This document shows positions 36,367 through 44,680 of a stretch of DNA of 64,000 bases, piece by piece; within the stretch, counting starts at the first letter, position 1; every line of letters begins with the position of its first letter. The stretch spans positions 17,256 to 81,255 of the forward strand of contig JBBIMP010000022.1 of the NCBI GenBank assembly GCA_037444305.1, written 5' to 3'. The notes below the pieces were generated by a model, which worked only from the letters and a program-made list of their open reading frames with translations, was not told where the DNA came from and searched no databases. Both the position numbers and the translations under genes were made by a program. Source of the stretch: JBBIMP01 sp037444305. GTDB lineage: Bacteria > Acidobacteriota > UBA6911.

Positions 36367-36425
36367 CAGCCACGGTTTCCCGGCGCGGCGCGCCGTCCGG
36401 AGGATGAAGAAGATTTCAGCAGTTG

Positions 36426-37013
36426 TCAGGATCTCTGCACGGCCGCCCCGATTGCCTGGAAGGATTCCTGGAGCGCCTTGCGCGCACGGTTCAACCGGGA
36501 ACTGATCGTGCCCAGGCTCACGCCGAGAATTGCGGACATCTCCTCGTAGCTCATGCCTTCGAGATCCTTCAGCACGATCACCGCTCTGAGGTGAGGCTTC
36601 AGGGATGTGAGGGCCTTCCTCAGAAGGGCGGCGTTTTCCTCGGCCAGAAGCTTCCCCTCGGCGGTGAGCGAGGAAGCCGGCATTTCCGCGCGCGGACGCG
36701 GATCCACCGATTCGTCGAGCGCACGGCTCCTGCGCCGCGCCCGCTTCCAGGGCCTTCTCGTGTAGTCGATGCAGGTGTTCACGGCAATCCGGTAAATCCA
36801 GGTCTTGAGCGAGGAGTTGAACTGGAAATCGTCCAGCTTTTTCCAGACCTTGGTGAAGACCTCCTGCGTGAGGTCCTCTGCATCGTCGGGACTGTCCGTG
36901 AATCTCATGGCGACCCGCTGGACCAGCGGGTAGTAAAGGGAAAACATCTCCTCGAAGGTCGGCGCCTCCCCTACGGGCGGGGACTGCACGGAATCGCGTC
37001 CGAATGCATGCAT
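36426..37013 (-). CDS. ECF-type RNA polymerase sigma factor, apparently without adjacent anti-sigma gene
   Basis: About 195 residues. Region 2 (FEEMFSLYYPLVQRVAMRF, DDAEDLTQEVFTKVWKKL, TWIYRIAVNTCIDYTRR) and region 4 (LKPHLRAVIVLKDLEGMSYEEMSAILGVSLGTISSRLNRARK) are complete. The start at 37013 (MHAFGRD) is set by AGAGGAG just upstream; longer starts at 37040 or 37178 are less likely. The gene ends 60 bases from a convergent acyltransferase gene, so no cognate anti-sigma follows, unlike the pair at 1.9-3.3 kb. It is divergent from the GDPD fragment. Confidence 0.9.
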   Translation of the reverse strand: MHAFGRDSVQSPPVGEAPTFEEMFSLYYPLVQRVAMRFTDSPDDAEDLTQEVFTKVWKKLDDFQFNSSLKTWIYRIAVNTCIDYTRRPWKRARRRSRALDESVDPRPRAEMPASSLTAEGKLLAEENAALLRKALTSLKPHLRAVIVLKDLEGMSYEEMSAILGVSLGTISSRLNRARKALQESFQAIGAAVQRS

Positions 37014-37195
37014 CCCGCTCCTCTCTCCAGTGCCCATCATGGCCGCCCTTGCGTCTGGCGCTCGCTCGGCAGGCCCGCGGGGGACTCCTGGGCGGCCGAG
37101 GCGCTTTGCGCCGGTTTCTGCTATCCTAGGTCGGCCCATGATACACCCATTGACGCCATTTTTGCCTTGTTCTTTCATAAGTTGGGTCCTGCGCC

Positions 37196-37408
37196 ATGTC
37201 CGAGACTCCTAGAAGGAATCGTCCTCTGGTTGCCGCTCACCGCGGAGCTTCCGCGCTGGCGCCGGAACTGACCCTCGCGGCATTCCAGTTGGCGCTGGAC
37301 CTGGGCGTCGATCTCATCGAGCTCGATGTCCAAATGACCCTCGACGGCGAGATCGTCGCCTTCCATACGAACCGCCCCGATGTGCTGATGGCGCTGATGA
37401 ACGGGTGA
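37196..37408 (+). pseudogene. Truncated glycerophosphodiester phosphodiesterase
   Basis: Only the first 70 residues of a GDPD-like protein remain: VAAHRGASALAPELTLAAF with the catalytic His and GVDLIELDVQMTLDGEIVAFH with the metal-binding Glu-x-Asp. A functional enzyme has about 240 residues. After the expected FH(D) point the sequence loses similarity (TNRPDVLMALMNG) and reaches TGA; the 106 bases that follow do not resume the family in any frame I can read. I take it as a decayed remnant. The stop is not a Sec candidate. Confidence 0.7.
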
Positions 37409-37514
37409 CAGGCCGTGCCGCCCGATGGATTTTCCCCAAGAATGTCTTTGAACCGCGGGCTCCGCAACTGCATCATACGGAGATTGAACAGGAGCCATAG
37501 CCGAGGATTCTGAA

Positions 37515-38087
37515 ATGAGTATGAGACGGTTGACGGTCATCGCCGCCTGCCTGGTCCTGGCGGCCGCAGTCTACTGGATGCAGGGCTATCCGGCAGGCGG
37601 GAGCATCGATGCGCACGGGCATATCCCCGATGCGCAAACGGCGGAGGAGACGCGCTGCGAGCCTTCGATTCCCCTGTCGATCGCCCTGCTGCCGCTGGAC
37701 AAACCCGAAGCGGGGCGCTGGACGCGGTTCAGCCTTTCTGTCGAATCGGGATTTGACCCGGACGTGATCCGCGACATGCGCATCGAATACGATTTTCCGC
37801 CCGAGGTTCGCATGGTCCCGGCCCTGAGCAGCGGCCGGGAATGGCTCCGGAAGGCCGGCCCGAGCCGGAACGAGCTCCGCGCGCTGATTCCCGACGAAAG
37901 GAGATATGCCCTCAGCGCGCGCGTGATCCTCACTCTGCGGGACGGACAGACCGTATCCCAGAGCGCTGTCCGCTACGTGGACCTCGGCGAGGAGGATCCT
38001 GCCGAAGGCATGATCGGACAATTCACCAATCCGGATGGCAGCAGCATCGTCGTCTACCGGGGCGTCACGGTGAGGGACGCGCGATGA
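37515..38087 (+). CDS. Exported protein of unknown function, coupled to the large metalloprotease-like gene
   Basis: 190 residues. An N-terminal signal or anchor (RRLTVIAACLVLAAAVYWM) leads to an extracytoplasmic domain with predicted beta structure (WTRFSLSVESGFDP, MRIEYDFPPEVRMVP, YALSARVILTLRDGQTVS) of Ig-like character. I do not recognise the family. Its stop overlaps the start of the 1394-residue protein gene (ATGA), so the two are made together; it may be a partner, chaperone or surface subunit of that protein. Confidence 0.65.
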   Translation: MSMRRLTVIAACLVLAAAVYWMQGYPAGGSIDAHGHIPDAQTAEETRCEPSIPLSIALLPLDKPEAGRWTRFSLSVESGFDPDVIRDMRIEYDFPPEVRMVPALSSGREWLRKAGPSRNELRALIPDERRYALSARVILTLRDGQTVSQSAVRYVDLGEEDPAEGMIGQFTNPDGSSIVVYRGVTVRDAR

Positions 38088-41000
38088 GCAGGCCTCGTTT
38101 ATGGCTCTCGTTTGCCGCAGGCGCGACCCTCTCCATCCTGGCTGCTGCCGCACCACTGCACGCGCAACACACCGTGGGCGGCCGCTTCATTTACGAAGAC
38201 CGGCCCTTCGATTCCAAAGGCTTCCTCCCGCTGGAGCCGCGACAGGAACCGGCGTGGCGGGGGATTCCCTTCGCGACGGTCGAGATTCGCGGCGCGGGGA
38301 ATGTCGTGCGCGGCACCGGCACAACCAACGAGATCGGCGAGTTTTCGTTCCAGATCAACTCATCGGCGGCGGAAACGCTCACCGCCTGGTGCCTGGCAAA
38401 GCCGAACCTGGCCGATGGCCCGAACTTCGATGTCCGGAGGGCGACGACCACGACCAACACGGACGGCCCGATCTACGCCCTCAGCTCGGATTCCGTTGCC
38501 ACGTCCGGGCAGGGCGCTGTCTGGCTGGGAGCAACCTTCGCGGGCAGGAACCTGGACGTCGCCAAGGCCTTCAACATCTACGAGTGCATCCTGGGCGGAT
38601 TGCAGTTCATCGCCTCGCCGAAAGCCCATGGCAGGTACCCCACGTCCAAGCTCACGGTAACCTGGAGCCCGACCGTCGGGGATAACGGCTCCTTTTTCAG
38701 CAGCGCCCGCCAGCAGATCTACATGGGCTCCAATGCCGGTTACGACGACTCGGTCGTCTTCCACGAACTGGGCCACTACGTCGACCGGAACCTCTCGAAA
38801 TCGAGCAGTCCCGGCGGTTCGCACTTCCTGGGCGACGGAAACCAGGACATCCGCCTCTCCTGGGGCGAAGGATTGGCCACTTTCCTCGGCAGCTGCATGA
38901 TGGAGTTCCTGGGCTACCTGCGCCCGGACCTTTACGTGCGCACCGACGGCACAGCCCTTTCGTTCTCCTACGAGATTGAATCCCTGACCCGCAATTCCTC
39001 TCTGATGGCGAGCTCCAGGGGAAGCACAAACGAGATCGCCGTCACCGCCGCGCTCTGGGACATCGTGGACGGCCCCGGGACAACCGATGGCACTCCCGGC
39101 ACGGATGACGACCCTCTCACGCGTCCCTTCGCCGACGTCTGGAGGGTCCTGATCCAGTACATGCCGACCGTCGCTTCCGCAATCAGCGTCGAGGATTTCT
39201 GGACGGGCTGGTTCGCCCCTTCGATCAACCTCGGTTTCCTGAGAGAGATGATTACGGTCTTTTCCACGCTCAACGGAATAGATCTGTTCGCCGACCTCCT
39301 GGAACCGGACAACACCCCCTCCCAGGCGCCCCTGATCGCTCTCAGCCGCTTGTCGCGGGGCGAGGGTCAGGCTAAGGTCCTCATCAGCGAAATTGATCCC
39401 GGCACCGTGGACGCGCTGGAACTCTACAACGCAGGCACCGAGGAGGCGGACCTGACCGGCTGGCGCGTGATCGCGACCGCGCCCGGTTTCACGACGGCTT
39501 TTTACACTCTTCCCTCCTTCCGGCTGGCGCCCGGCGCCCACGTGATCCTCTCGGAGGCCTCGGGCGTAAACACCTCGACGGTCCTCTACTTCAACTCGAA
39601 CATCAACTGGGCCCACGGCAGCGCAGGGGCGTGCTCCCTGACCACTGCGGCAGGCCAGGGGATCGATTTTGTCCGCTGGGGAGACTCCACTGAGCCGCCG
39701 CCCGGCGGCATTTCTTTTACGGGCCCGAACCCGCCGGCCATTCCGTCGAACATGAATCTTGCACGTCTCTTCGCCTCCCCGGACCACAACTGGACCGCGG
39801 AGTGGAAGCACCAGCAGGGCACGTTGGGGACGCACAACCTGGGCGGATACGAAATGCGCCACACGATCTATCCGGTGGCGGACAGCGACGTCGCTGCATT
39901 CGACGCGGTTTCCGGAACCGAATACTCGATCGAGACGCTGGCCCACGCGAACGGCATCCGGACCATCATAGAGGTCCTGGCGCCGGATGGGCTAAAGTCC
40001 CTGGCCGCCAGCGCAAATTCGTCCGGCATCCATGGGGTGGGTCTCCGCTGGAGGGCTCCGGCCGGCGGAAGGCACTACATACGGGTCGCCCGGCCCGAGA
40101 GCGCCGCCAACTTCGCCAAGCACGGTTCGTACAGCCTCCGCGTATCGGCGAAGGAAATACTCTCGGTGAGCGCGTCCGGCGGGGCCAGGTACCGGCGGAT
40201 CGAGGACGCTCTGGCCGCAGCCGTCAGCGGCGACACGATCGAGATCCGCGACAGCGAAACCTACCGCGAGAATCTCCTCGTCTCCAAGGCCGGCATTACC
40301 ATCCGCGCGGCGCGGGGCTTCGCCCCCATCCTGGACGGCGCCGGCGCACCCGATCGGCCCGCGATTGAAATCGCGGCGCCTGACTCGCGGCTCGAAGCCT
40401 TGCGAATCCGCGGGGGGTTGCCCGGCGTACTCGTGCGCGGCGGCGTCGCGACGATAGTGAACGTAGTGGTCTACGCGGCCTCGGGCGGAGCATCCGCCGC
40501 TGACGGCATCCGAGTGTCCGGCGCCACGAGCCGGGCCAGGCTGGTCCACTGCACGGTCACCCAGAACGCCCGCGTCGGCGTCGGCGTGTTCGAGGGCGGC
40601 ACGGCCGAGGTCGTGAACTCGATCGTCAGCGGAAACCAGCTCGAGGACGTGTTCAACAGCGGCGGCTCGGGCAAAGTGACGGTCCGTCACTCGCTGGTCG
40701 GGACGCCCGGATATGCAGGAGCGGATGGAAACGTCGAAGGTGCACCCCGCTTCCAGGACCTGCTGCTGCCCAACTTCCAGCTCACGGCAAATTCCCCGGC
40801 CCTCGATGCCGGCGATCCTTCGGACCCGGAGATCCCGCCGGCAGATGCCGACGGCCTGCCCCGCATCCTCGACGGCAAGGGGAGCGGCAGTGCAAAGCCC
40901 GACCTCGGGGCATACGAGTTCATACCGCCGGCAAGACTGGCCTCGCTTGCCGTGCTCCCGCAGATCGCCGTCGGGGGCGGGTATCAGACTTCGCTCATAG

Positions 41001-42268
41001 CTGTAAACACCGGCAAGGACGCAGCGGTGGCGCGCATCGAAATGATCGACTCCACGGCCCAGCCCATCCAGAACGCGCTGCGGAACCGGCCCGGCGGCAC
41101 GCTGCTGGCGGCCGTGCCGCCCATGGGGTCCATGAGGTTGAAGACGGACACGGCGCCGTCGTCGGCCCGTTCGGGCTACGCGCGCGTTTTGGCGGACCGT
41201 GCGCTGGACGGAAGCGCCATTTTCAAACTGCTCGACGGCCCTGAAGTCCTGAGCGAAGCCGGCACCGGCCTCGCGCGCGCGGCGCGGAACTTCACCATTT
41301 ACATTGATGAAGCCGGCGACTCACGATCGGGGTACGCGGTCGCCAATCCCGGGACCGACGGGGCCAACCTCACGCTCACGCTCCGGCGCAAAGATGGGAC
41401 CACGGCCGGCACAAAATCCCTGTCACTGGCGCCCGGCAACCACATCGCCCGGTTTGCCTGGCAGGAGTTCCCCTCGGCGGCAACGCCGGGATTCGAGGGG
41501 TCGCTCGAGTTCGCCTCCGACCGCGTCCTATATGCCGTCGCCCTGCGCTACGACAACCTGCTGCAGGATGTTTTCTGCACGATCCCGATCCTGGCCGAGG
41601 AAACCGCGAGCGAGGTCTACTTTCCGCAGGTGGCCGACGGCGGCGGGTACCGGACGAATATCATCCTCGTCAATCCTGCGGCCGCCGGCACCACGGCAGT
41701 GATCGAGTTTTTCGACAGCGACGGCAAGCCGCTGCTGATGCCCATCGCCGGGGCGCTGCGCTCGAGCCTCGAGGTAACGCTCAACGCGAAGGGAGTGGCG
41801 TCGCTGCTGACCGACGGCACCTCGGGCGGAACCAAAACCGGGTGGGCGCGGGTCAGGGCCCCCCACGCCATCGGCGGTTCGGCGATTTTCCAGACGCTGT
41901 CCTCCGACAGGATCACCTCCCAGGCCGGCGTCCGCTCGTCCCCGGCCGCGAAGCGGTTCGCTGTCTTCGTCGACAGCGTCGGTTTCGCCGAGTCCGGGCT
42001 CGCCGTGGCCAACCCATCGGGGTCCGCCGTGACGTTTGCCCTTTACCTGCGAAATACGCGCGGGGAGATCGCCGCCGCGCACAACATCACGCTCCCGGCA
42101 TTCGGCCACACCGCGCGGTTTTTCACCGAGTGGTTTCCAACGGCATTCGGAGAATTCGAGGGGACGCTCGAAGTCGCCGCGGAGAGCCCCGTTACCGGAG
42201 TGGCGCTCCGTTACGACAACTTCCTGGCCAACGTGTTCTCCGCGCTCCCGGTCATATTGGTCCCTTAG
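38084..42268 (+). CDS. Large secreted modular protein: metalloprotease-like, lamin-tail-like, beta-helix and paired surface repeats
   Basis: 1394 residues with a signal peptide (LSFAAGATLSILAAAAPLHAQ). In order: an N-terminal beta domain resembling carboxypeptidase-regulatory or CNA-B type (FATVEIRGAGNVVRGTG); a zinc-site helix HELGHYVD near residue 227 followed by SWGEGLATFLG; a lamin-tail-like segment (about 430-560: LISEIDPGTVDALELYNAG, LTGWRVIATAPG); a beta-helix with parallel-repeat texture (about 690-870); and two copies of a ~215-residue module at 950-1172 and 1174-1394, each beginning with (F/L)PQ(I/V)A(D/V)GGGY and ending in VALRYDN. Probably an extracellular or surface protease or glycan-binding protein. 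The last module is common in Acidobacteriota exported proteins. Proteolytic activity is inference from HExxH. Confidence 0.78.
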   Translation: MSRPRLWLSFAAGATLSILAAAAPLHAQHTVGGRFIYEDRPFDSKGFLPLEPRQEPAWRGIPFATVEIRGAGNVVRGTGTTNEIGEFSFQINSSAAETLTAWCLAKPNLADGPNFDVRRATTTTNTDGPIYALSSDSVATSGQGAVWLGATFAGRNLDVAKAFNIYECILGGLQFIASPKAHGRYPTSKLTVTWSPTVGDNGSFFSSARQQIYMGSNAGYDDSVVFHELGHYVDRNLSKSSSPGGSHFLGDGNQDIRLSWGEGLATFLGSCMMEFLGYLRPDLYVRTDGTALSFSYEIESLTRNSSLMASSRGSTNEIAVTAALWDIVDGPGTTDGTPGTDDDPLTRPFADVWRVLIQYMPTVASAISVEDFWTGWFAPSINLGFLREMITVFSTLNGIDLFADLLEPDNTPSQAPLIALSRLSRGEGQAKVLISEIDPGTVDALELYNAGTEEADLTGWRVIATAPGFTTAFYTLPSFRLAPGAHVILSEASGVNTSTVLYFNSNINWAHGSAGACSLTTAAGQGIDFVRWGDSTEPPPGGISFTGPNPPAIPSNMNLARLFASPDHNWTAEWKHQQGTLGTHNLGGYEMRHTIYPVADSDVAAFDAVSGTEYSIETLAHANGIRTIIEVLAPDGLKSLAASANSSGIHGVGLRWRAPAGGRHYIRVARPESAANFAKHGSYSLRVSAKEILSVSASGGARYRRIEDALAAAVSGDTIEIRDSETYRENLLVSKAGITIRAARGFAPILDGAGAPDRPAIEIAAPDSRLEALRIRGGLPGVLVRGGVATIVNVVVYAASGGASAADGIRVSGATSRARLVHCTVTQNARVGVGVFEGGTAEVVNSIVSGNQLEDVFNSGGSGKVTVRHSLVGTPGYAGADGNVEGAPRFQDLLLPNFQLTANSPALDAGDPSDPEIPPADADGLPRILDGKGSGSAKPDLGAYEFIPPARLASLAVLPQIAVGGGYQTSLIAVNTGKDAAVARIEMIDSTAQPIQNALRNRPGGTLLAAVPPMGSMRLKTDTAPSSARSGYARVLADRALDGSAIFKLLDGPEVLSEAGTGLARAARNFTIYIDEAGDSRSGYAVANPGTDGANLTLTLRRKDGTTAGTKSLSLAPGNHIARFAWQEFPSAATPGFEGSLEFASDRVLYAVALRYDNLLQDVFCTIPILAEETASEVYFPQVADGGGYRTNIILVNPAAAGTTAVIEFFDSDGKPLLMPIAGALRSSLEVTLNAKGVASLLTDGTSGGTKTGWARVRAPHAIGGSAIFQTLSSDRITSQAGVRSSPAAKRFAVFVDSVGFAESGLAVANPSGSAVTFALYLRNTRGEIAAAHNITLPAFGHTARFFTEWFPTAFGEFEGTLEVAAESPVTGVALRYDNFLANVFSALPVILVP

Positions 42269-42283
42269 GATTCGCGCGCTCCA

Positions 42284-42370
42284 GCCACGGATTGCACGAA
42301 TTCCAGGAAAATATTCGGCCCTGCAGCTGCGGGCGGGGTCCGAATTCGTGTAATCTGTGAAATCCGTGGC
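42284..42370. repeat. Inverted-repeat element with GCCACG/CGTGGC arms (copy 2)
   Basis: Left arm GCCACGGATTGCACGAATTC (42284-42303) and right arm (42342-42370, from GAATTCGTGTAATC to ATCCGTGGC) are imperfect reverse complements separated by 38 bases. It sits between two co-directional secreted-protein genes. Confidence 0.6.
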
Positions 42371-42437
42371 AAAGCTCTTGTTTTGTATTCGACCGTCCCA
42401 ACCGCCCGGGCGGGACATTGCAGCTCGTGGAGGCAAA

Positions 42438-44276
42438 ATGAAAAGCGCGTTTCTTCGGATCGTGATCCTCTTTATCATCACAACTGCTTGCGCCGCCATC
42501 GGCCTGCCCGGCGCACAGAACGACAGCGGCGGCAATTACGTCCCCGTCCTGGCGGAGCTGTCCGGCATGCCGCAGAGCGAAATGCGGGAGATCCTGCAGC
42601 GGTATGCCAGCGACCGGGCCGGCTTCTTCCGGTTCTGGAATGTCGACTTCTCCAAATCCCGGCGGGAAAGGGCGCGCGCCTTCTACGGCGAGTGGCGGTC
42701 CGCCCTGGAGCAGGTCCGCTTCGACGCTCTAGGCCCTGATGGGCGGATCGACCACATCCTGTTCCGGAATCGCCTCGCCAACGAAATTCGCCAACTGGAC
42801 CGTGAGGCGCGTCTCCTGGCGGAGGCGGCCGCCCTGATCCCGTTCCTGGACGCCATCATCGAACTGCAGGAATCCCGCCGCAGCATGAAGCCCCTGGTCC
42901 CTTCGAAGGCCGCCGCCCGAGTGACGGAAATCGACAGGATGGTCAAGAACACCCACAAGGCAGTGGAGGCGGGGTTGAAACCCCCGGAGCCGGCCAAAAA
43001 GGAAACGGAGCCCAAGCCCGATCCCGGCCCGCCGGCGGCCGAAAAGGAGCCGGCCCCGATCAAAACCACCATCAACATCGCCTACCGCGCCTCGAAGGTG
43101 GTCGACAGCCTGGAAAGGACCCTGAAGCAGTGGTTCGATTACTACAACGGCTATGACCCACAGTTTACATGGTGGGTGGCGGATCCCAACGCCAAGCTGA
43201 CCGAAAGCCTGAAGGCCTACAGGAAGCTGCTGCGCGAAAAGATCGTCGGCTTCAAGGAGGGGCAGGACGATCCGATCGTCGGCGACCCGATCGGCAAGGA
43301 TGAACTGCTGGCCGACCTGGCCTTCGAGATGATCCCTTACACGCCCGAGGAACTGGTGGAGATCGCCAACCGCGAGTTCGCCTGGTGCGAAAGAGAAATG
43401 CTTCGCGCCTCGCGGGAACTCGGCCACGGGGACGATTGGAAAGCGGCGCTCGAGCACGTCAAGAACCTGCACGTCGAGGCGGGAAAGCAGCCGGACCTGA
43501 TACGCGATCAGGCCCTCGAGGCGATAGCGTTCCTGGAAACCCGCGACCTGGTGACCATTCCGCAGTTGGCGAAGGATATCTGGCGCATCGAGATGATGTC
43601 GCCGGAACGGCAGAAGGTGAACCCATTTTTCCTGGGAGGAGAGGTCATACAGGTCTCCTTCCCCACCCACACGATGACGCACGAAGAGAAGATGATGAGC
43701 ATGCGCGGGAACAACATCCACTTCTCGCGCGCCACGGTGCAGCACGAACTGATCCCCGGCCACCACCTGCAGGGCTTCATGAACCAGCGGTACAACACTC
43801 ACAGGTCCGTTTTTGCCACGCCCTTCTGGACAGAGGGCTGGGCGCTCTACTGGGAGATGCTGCTCTGGGACCTGGATTTTCCCGAGACCCCTGAAAACCG
43901 GATCGGGATGCTTTTCTGGCGTATGCACCGCTGCGCGCGCATTATCTTTTCGCTCGGCTTCCACCTGGGAACCATGACGCCCCAGCAGTGCATAGACTTC
44001 CTGGTGGAGCGTGTGGGGCACGAGAGAAAAAATGCCGAGGGAGAAGTCCGGCGCTCGTTCGAGGGCACGTACCCTCCCCTTTACCAGATCGCTTACATGA
44101 TCGGGGGATTGCAGTTCCGGGCCCTGCACGCGGAAACGGTGGGGGCGGGACGGATGACCAACCGCGAGTTCCACGATGCGATTCTCCGGATGAACCGGAT
44201 TCCGGTGGAGATGGTGCGCGCCCGCCTGCTGGGCCAGTCTCTTCCCCGCGACTTCCGTTCCTCCTGGAGATTCTGA
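42438..44276 (+). CDS. DUF885 family exported protein with HExxxGHH metal-site motif
   Basis: 612 residues from the ATG at 42438, with GGAGG upstream; a signal peptide follows (SAFLRIVILFIITTACAA). The DUF885 core has VQHELIPGHHLQGFM, the family's metal-binding motif, then TPFWTEGWALYWEMLLWDL and YQIAYMIGGLQF near the end. A Pro/Lys/Glu-rich insert sits around residues 185-220 (KPPEPAKKETEPKPDP), unusual for the family. Members are presumed zinc-dependent peptidases or amidases acting outside the cytoplasm; the substrate is unknown. It follows the large secreted protein on the same strand. Confidence 0.82.
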   Translation: MKSAFLRIVILFIITTACAAIGLPGAQNDSGGNYVPVLAELSGMPQSEMREILQRYASDRAGFFRFWNVDFSKSRRERARAFYGEWRSALEQVRFDALGPDGRIDHILFRNRLANEIRQLDREARLLAEAAALIPFLDAIIELQESRRSMKPLVPSKAAARVTEIDRMVKNTHKAVEAGLKPPEPAKKETEPKPDPGPPAAEKEPAPIKTTINIAYRASKVVDSLERTLKQWFDYYNGYDPQFTWWVADPNAKLTESLKAYRKLLREKIVGFKEGQDDPIVGDPIGKDELLADLAFEMIPYTPEELVEIANREFAWCEREMLRASRELGHGDDWKAALEHVKNLHVEAGKQPDLIRDQALEAIAFLETRDLVTIPQLAKDIWRIEMMSPERQKVNPFFLGGEVIQVSFPTHTMTHEEKMMSMRGNNIHFSRATVQHELIPGHHLQGFMNQRYNTHRSVFATPFWTEGWALYWEMLLWDLDFPETPENRIGMLFWRMHRCARIIFSLGFHLGTMTPQQCIDFLVERVGHERKNAEGEVRRSFEGTYPPLYQIAYMIGGLQFRALHAETVGAGRMTNREFHDAILRMNRIPVEMVRARLLGQSLPRDFRSSWRF

Positions 44277-44680
44277 ACCTGCCGGCGCCAGGCTATTCGT
44301 GGCCGGCTTTCCGCCCCAGCACGCTCCGGTAGCAGGTGTAAGTGGTTAGAGCAACTATGGTTATCGTGGTCGCGATGGCCGGCGCCAGCGTGGGGGAGGT
44401 CAGGTGGTGCGGGCAAGCAAAAAATGGCGCCGGGCGCCCACTTTGGACTGTCGAATGCTCCCATGCAAAACGAAAGACAGCCACGAATTGCACGAACCGG
44501 TTCGTGCAATTCGTGGAATTCGTGGCAGCGGTTTGTTGGGGTACGCCATCGGGCCGAAAAAGGCCGCCCGGGAGCAGGTTCCTGCGGGGCAGGATTTCCC
44601 TTCAGGTGCAGCATTCACCTTCGAAGCCGGACGGCCGGCGGATTATAATGGCCCCGCCTCTGAGGAAAGGAACAAGGACA
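44277..44680. other. Intergenic region with long palindrome
   Basis: 404 bases between the DUF885 gene and the TAT-exported oxidoreductase. It contains the GCCACG element at 44480-44526. The rest shows no recognised gene; a possible -10-like TATAAT (44645-44650, within GGATTATAATGG) lies about 30 bases before the next start and may be its promoter. Confidence 0.5.
44480..44526. repeat. Inverted-repeat element with a perfect 36-bp palindrome (copy 3)
   Basis: CCACGAATTGCACGAACC is followed directly by its exact reverse complement (44481-44516), giving a 36-bp perfect palindrome; a further GAATTCGTGGC ends the element. The arms match those of the element at 42284-42370. Confidence 0.7.

Noticed and set aside
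37196..37510. TGA after the GDPD fragment considered as a third Sec codon
   Set aside because: Sequence after the TGA does not resume the GDPD family, no Cys position is expected there, and no SECIS-like hairpin with a G-containing loop is seen.
38360..39946. 528-codon open frame antisense to the large secreted protein
   Set aside because: Arg/Gly/Val-rich shadow of the modular protein on the plus strand.
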